Below, in pieces: positions 61,652 through 64,000 of a DNA stretch of 64,000 bases (positions are counted from its first letter, which is position 1; each line of letters opens with the position of its first letter). Below the pieces are notes generated by a model. That model worked only from the letters and a program-made list of their open reading frames with translations. It was not told the origin of the DNA and did not search any database. Where the stretch lies: positions 62,001-126,000 of the forward strand of contig JAEUJW010000075.1 in the NCBI GenBank assembly GCA_016793465.1. Direction: 5' to 3'. A program made the translations under genes and the position numbers. The DNA is from Myxococcales bacterium. GTDB taxonomy: Bacteria; Myxococcota; Polyangia; Nannocystales; Nannocystaceae.

Positions 61652-64000
61652 TCACTCGCGCTCGGCGAGCCAGGCCTCGACGTCGGCCAGCGGGAAGTGC
61701 GGGTAGCGGGCGCTGCGCTGCAGCTCGCGGGCGGCGCGGGCCTCGGCGAGGGCGCGCGGGCGGTCGAGCGCGCCGAGCCACAGCGCCTGGGCGAGCACGA
61801 AGCGGGCGTCGCCGCGGCGGTCGGGCACCGGCGCCTCGCGCTGCCAGCGGGCCAGCACGCCCTCGAGCAGGGCCACGGCCTCGCGGTGGCGGCCGAGGCC
61901 GACGAGGCCGCGGCTCTGCAGCAGGCGCGTGTGGTCGTGCTCGCGGCTGTCGGGCGCGGCCCCCAGGGCCTCGAGGGCGCGGGCGGTGTAGTCGACGGCG
62001 GCGGCGTACTGGCGGAGCTCGAGCGCGCAGTAGGCGAGGTTGTACAGCGGCGTGCTGAGGTCGGTGGGGACCGCCGCGATCTCGCCGGCGATCGCCAGCG
62101 CGCGCTCGAGCTCGGGGCGGGCCTCCTCGCAGCGGTGGGCCGACAGCAGGGCGTGGCCGAGGTTGTTGTGGCCGGTCATGGCGCGGGCCGTCGCCGGCCC
62201 GACCTCGCGCTCGAACGTCGCCAACGCGGCGCGCGCGGCGGCCACGGCCTCGTCGTGGCGGCCGGCGGCGGTGTAGGGCTCGATGAGGTTGCTGGCGATG
62301 TACGCGAGGTGCAGCGACGACTCGCCCTCGATGGCCCGGACGATCGCGCGGGCCCGCTCGAGCTCGCGCAGGCCCTCGTCGTAGCGGTGGAGCGAGCCGT
62401 AGAGGACGCCGAGGTTGTTGGCGAGGGTCGCCTGCTGGGGGTGGTGCGGGCCGAACAGGCCGTCGTAGATCCGGCGCACGCGCAGGTAGTCGGCCTCGGC
62501 GTCGGCGTAGCGCTCGGCCAGGCGGAGCATGCGGGCGCGGCTCAGCACGAGGTTGGCGGCGGCCAGGGTGTCGGGGTCGCGCTCGCTCGACCAGGCGACG
62601 GCGCGGCTCAGGTGCTCGATCGCCGCGTCGTAGTCGCCGCGGGCCGCGGCGTACGAGGCCTCCGCGTGGGGGAAGGTGGCGTGGGCGTGGCGCGGCTCCA
62701 GGGCCCCGCCGGCCAGCAGCTCGGCGCCGATGTCGCGCCACAGGCGGGCCTCGTCGAGCTCGCGGAACTCGTCGGCGGCCAGCACCAGCAGCTGGGAGGC
62801 CGCCGTGAAGCCGACCTCGCGGCTGCCGACCGCGGCCGCGCGGGTGAACGCGCGGACCAGCGCGGCCCGGGCCTCGCGCGGCTGACCGAGCCCGTAGAGC
62901 ACCTGGCCCTCGACGTAGAGCGCCTCGGCGAGGTCGATGTCGCCGGCGGCCGCGGCCACCGCGGCGGCCGCCAGCTCGCGCGCGCGCTGGTAGTGCCCGA
63001 GGTCCTGCTCGGCGTCGGCCTCGCGCACGCGGGCCGCGGCCTCGGGGTCGGCGGCGTCGCCGAGCAGCGCGGGGTCGAGGCAGCGGCCCGGGTCGGGCAG
63101 CGCCTCGACGGCGGCCACGGCGTTGGCGACGGCGTCGCCGTCGGCGGCGGCGAGCAGGCGGGTGCGCGCGGCGAGGTCGTGGACCTGTCCCGAGAGGCAG
63201 GTGACCTCGCGGTCGTGCAGCGCGTCGGACAGCGCGCCGTCGCGGTGGGCGCGGCACACCTCGCGGCGGGCCGTCGACCACGCGGCGACCCAGGCGTCGA
63301 TGCGCGGCAGCGCGGCGGCGAGGGCGTCGGCGGCGTAGGGCAGCCCGGTGGCGGTGACGGCGGCGCGCACGCGGGCGCGGGTCTCGTCGCCCCAGGCCGC
63401 GGCGACCGGCGCGTCGACGGCCGCGCAGGCCGCGGCGTCGTCGCCGCTGCGCCCGACGAGCAGGCCGACGCCGACGCTCGCGGCGACGCCGAGGCCGAGC
63501 AGGCCGAGGCGGCGCAGCCGGGCCGCGGGGTCGCGGGTTAGCGCGGCCAGCAGGCGGTCCATGTCGGGGAAGCGGTCCTCGCGGGCGACGGCGAGGCCGC
63601 GGGCCAGCGCGCGGTCGACGTACCGCGGCACGGCCCCGCGCGGCGGGGCGCGCACGGCCCCGCTGGTGACCGCGAGCACGTAGGCCCCGGCGGTCTCGCC
63701 GGCGAACGGCAGCTCGGCGTGCAGCGCCTCGTGGAGCGCGACGCAGAAGCTGAACTGGTCGCTGCGCGGGTCGAGCTCGGCGAGGGCGAGCTGCTCGGGC
63801 GACATGTACGCGAGCGTGCCGACGAGCGCGCCGTCGGCGGTCAGGCGGCTCGACAGCAGGCTGCGCGAGGCCAGCCCGGGCAGCGCCAGCGAGGTCAGGC
63901 TCGGCGGCGCGGATGGCCCTTCGGACAGGTTGGTGCCGAGCGCCGCGAGCCCGAAGTCGAGCACGCGCACGCGCCCGTCGCGGCCGACGATCGCGTTGTC
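61652..64000 (-). CDS. Ser/Thr protein kinase with TPR region (N-terminus outside window)
   Basis: The visible 783 codons begin inside the kinase catalytic loop and lack the ATP-binding lobe, which lies beyond base 64000. Present are DNAIVGRDGRVRVLDFGLA (DFG), GTLAYMSPEQL (APE-type P+1 loop) and SDQFSFCVALHEAL of subdomain IX. A single transmembrane helix follows the kinase (LRRLGLLGLGVAASVGVGLL), then an extracytoplasmic or cytoplasmic region with many TPR-like units (ATLANNLGVLYGSLHRYDEG, GHNNLGHALLSAHRCEEA, LYNLAYCALELRQYAAAV), matching the common myxobacterial kinase-TM-TPR design. One copy of the 18-bp palindrome lies at 63913-63930. Confidence 0.9.
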   Translation of the reverse strand, partial: DNAIVGRDGRVRVLDFGLAALGTNLSEGPSAPPSLTSLALPGLASRSLLSSRLTADGALVGTLAYMSPEQLALAELDPRSDQFSFCVALHEALHAELPFAGETAGAYVLAVTSGAVRAPPRGAVPRYVDRALARGLAVAREDRFPDMDRLLAALTRDPAARLRRLGLLGLGVAASVGVGLLVGRSGDDAAACAAVDAPVAAAWGDETRARVRAAVTATGLPYAADALAAALPRIDAWVAAWSTARREVCRAHRDGALSDALHDREVTCLSGQVHDLAARTRLLAAADGDAVANAVAAVEALPDPGRCLDPALLGDAADPEAAARVREADAEQDLGHYQRARELAAAAVAAAAGDIDLAEALYVEGQVLYGLGQPREARAALVRAFTRAAAVGSREVGFTAASQLLVLAADEFRELDEARLWRDIGAELLAGGALEPRHAHATFPHAEASYAAARGDYDAAIEHLSRAVAWSSERDPDTLAAANLVLSRARMLRLAERYADAEADYLRVRRIYDGLFGPHHPQQATLANNLGVLYGSLHRYDEGLRELERARAIVRAIEGESSLHLAYIASNLIEPYTAAGRHDEAVAAARAALATFEREVGPATARAMTGHNNLGHALLSAHRCEEARPELERALAIAGEIAAVPTDLSTPLYNLAYCALELRQYAAAVDYTARALEALGAAPDSREHDHTRLLQSRGLVGLGRHREAVALLEGVLARWQREAPVPDRRGDARFVLAQALWLGALDRPRALAEARAARELQRSARYPHFPLADVEAWLAERE
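63913..63930. repeat. 18-bp palindrome, copy 6 of 6 (within kinase gene)
   Basis: Minus-strand reading ACCTGTCC-GAAG-GGCCAT, one mismatch in the right arm. Located between the activation loop and the DFG motif region of the kinase gene. Confidence 0.45.

Overview
The window looks like chromosomal DNA of a myxobacterium, most likely of the Nannocystis-type suborder. The basis is the very high G+C content with near-saturated G/C third positions, the DUF4215-type Cys-rich lipoproteins, a MYXO-CTERM tail, PknK-like kinase/ATPase/TPR fusions, many Thr/Ser/Gly-rich lipoproteins, and frequent GTG starts. The genus is inference. There are no rRNA genes, recognisable tRNAs, transposases, phage genes or CRISPR arrays. 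Two genes run off the ends: an FAD oxidoreductase at the left and a Ser/Thr kinase at the right.

Layout. 0-12.5 kb is housekeeping and stress: Zn alcohol dehydrogenase, a sigma-70-family factor, a giant repeat protein, a fused trehalose-phosphate synthase/phosphatase, a Rieske oxygenase (possibly sterol-related) and an isolated ribosomal protein S4 paralogue. 12.5-19 kb holds a Fur-box-preceded siderophore-interacting protein, paired small lipoproteins, YaeQ, a decapitated MYXO-CTERM remnant and secreted lipoproteins. 19-31 kb has a PAS-STAS stressosome-type protein, a stand-alone A-T-R carboxylate reductase, a SNF2/SWIM operon, DUF92, a hybrid-like sensor kinase and an FHA protein. 31-42 kb has a PknK-like giant kinase, a GST, and a three-gene operon made of a PrnB homologue (the pyrrolnitrin ring-rearranging enzyme), an FAD monooxygenase and a methyltransferase, followed by a UvrA-like ABC protein. 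42-49 kb is an envelope block of lipoproteins with DUF4215 repeats joined to RCC1 or DUF1554 domains. 49-55 kb has an ABC-2 exporter operon led by a TetR regulator and a second PAS-STAS protein. 56-60 kb is a compact locus (AAA ATPase, CBS protein, membrane protein, dihaem cytochrome c, VTT protein) whose three transcription units each begin with a sigma-54 type promoter placed exactly 11 nt before a GTG start codon. 60-64 kb has membrane proteins, a frameshifted small gene and the partial kinase.

Regulatory themes. Seven genes have a TANNNT hexamer exactly 6 nt before the start codon, which is the geometry expected for leaderless mRNAs, and the three sigma-54 promoters have an equivalent geometry. 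Distal or coupled genes instead carry Shine-Dalgarno sequences or 1-4 nt start/stop overlaps. An 18-bp palindrome (ACCTGTCC-N4-GGACAK) recurs six times.

The strongest candidates for something new are the PrnB-FMO-methyltransferase operon without halogenases, and the sigma-54 leaderless locus with matching upstream GTGCA palindromes.
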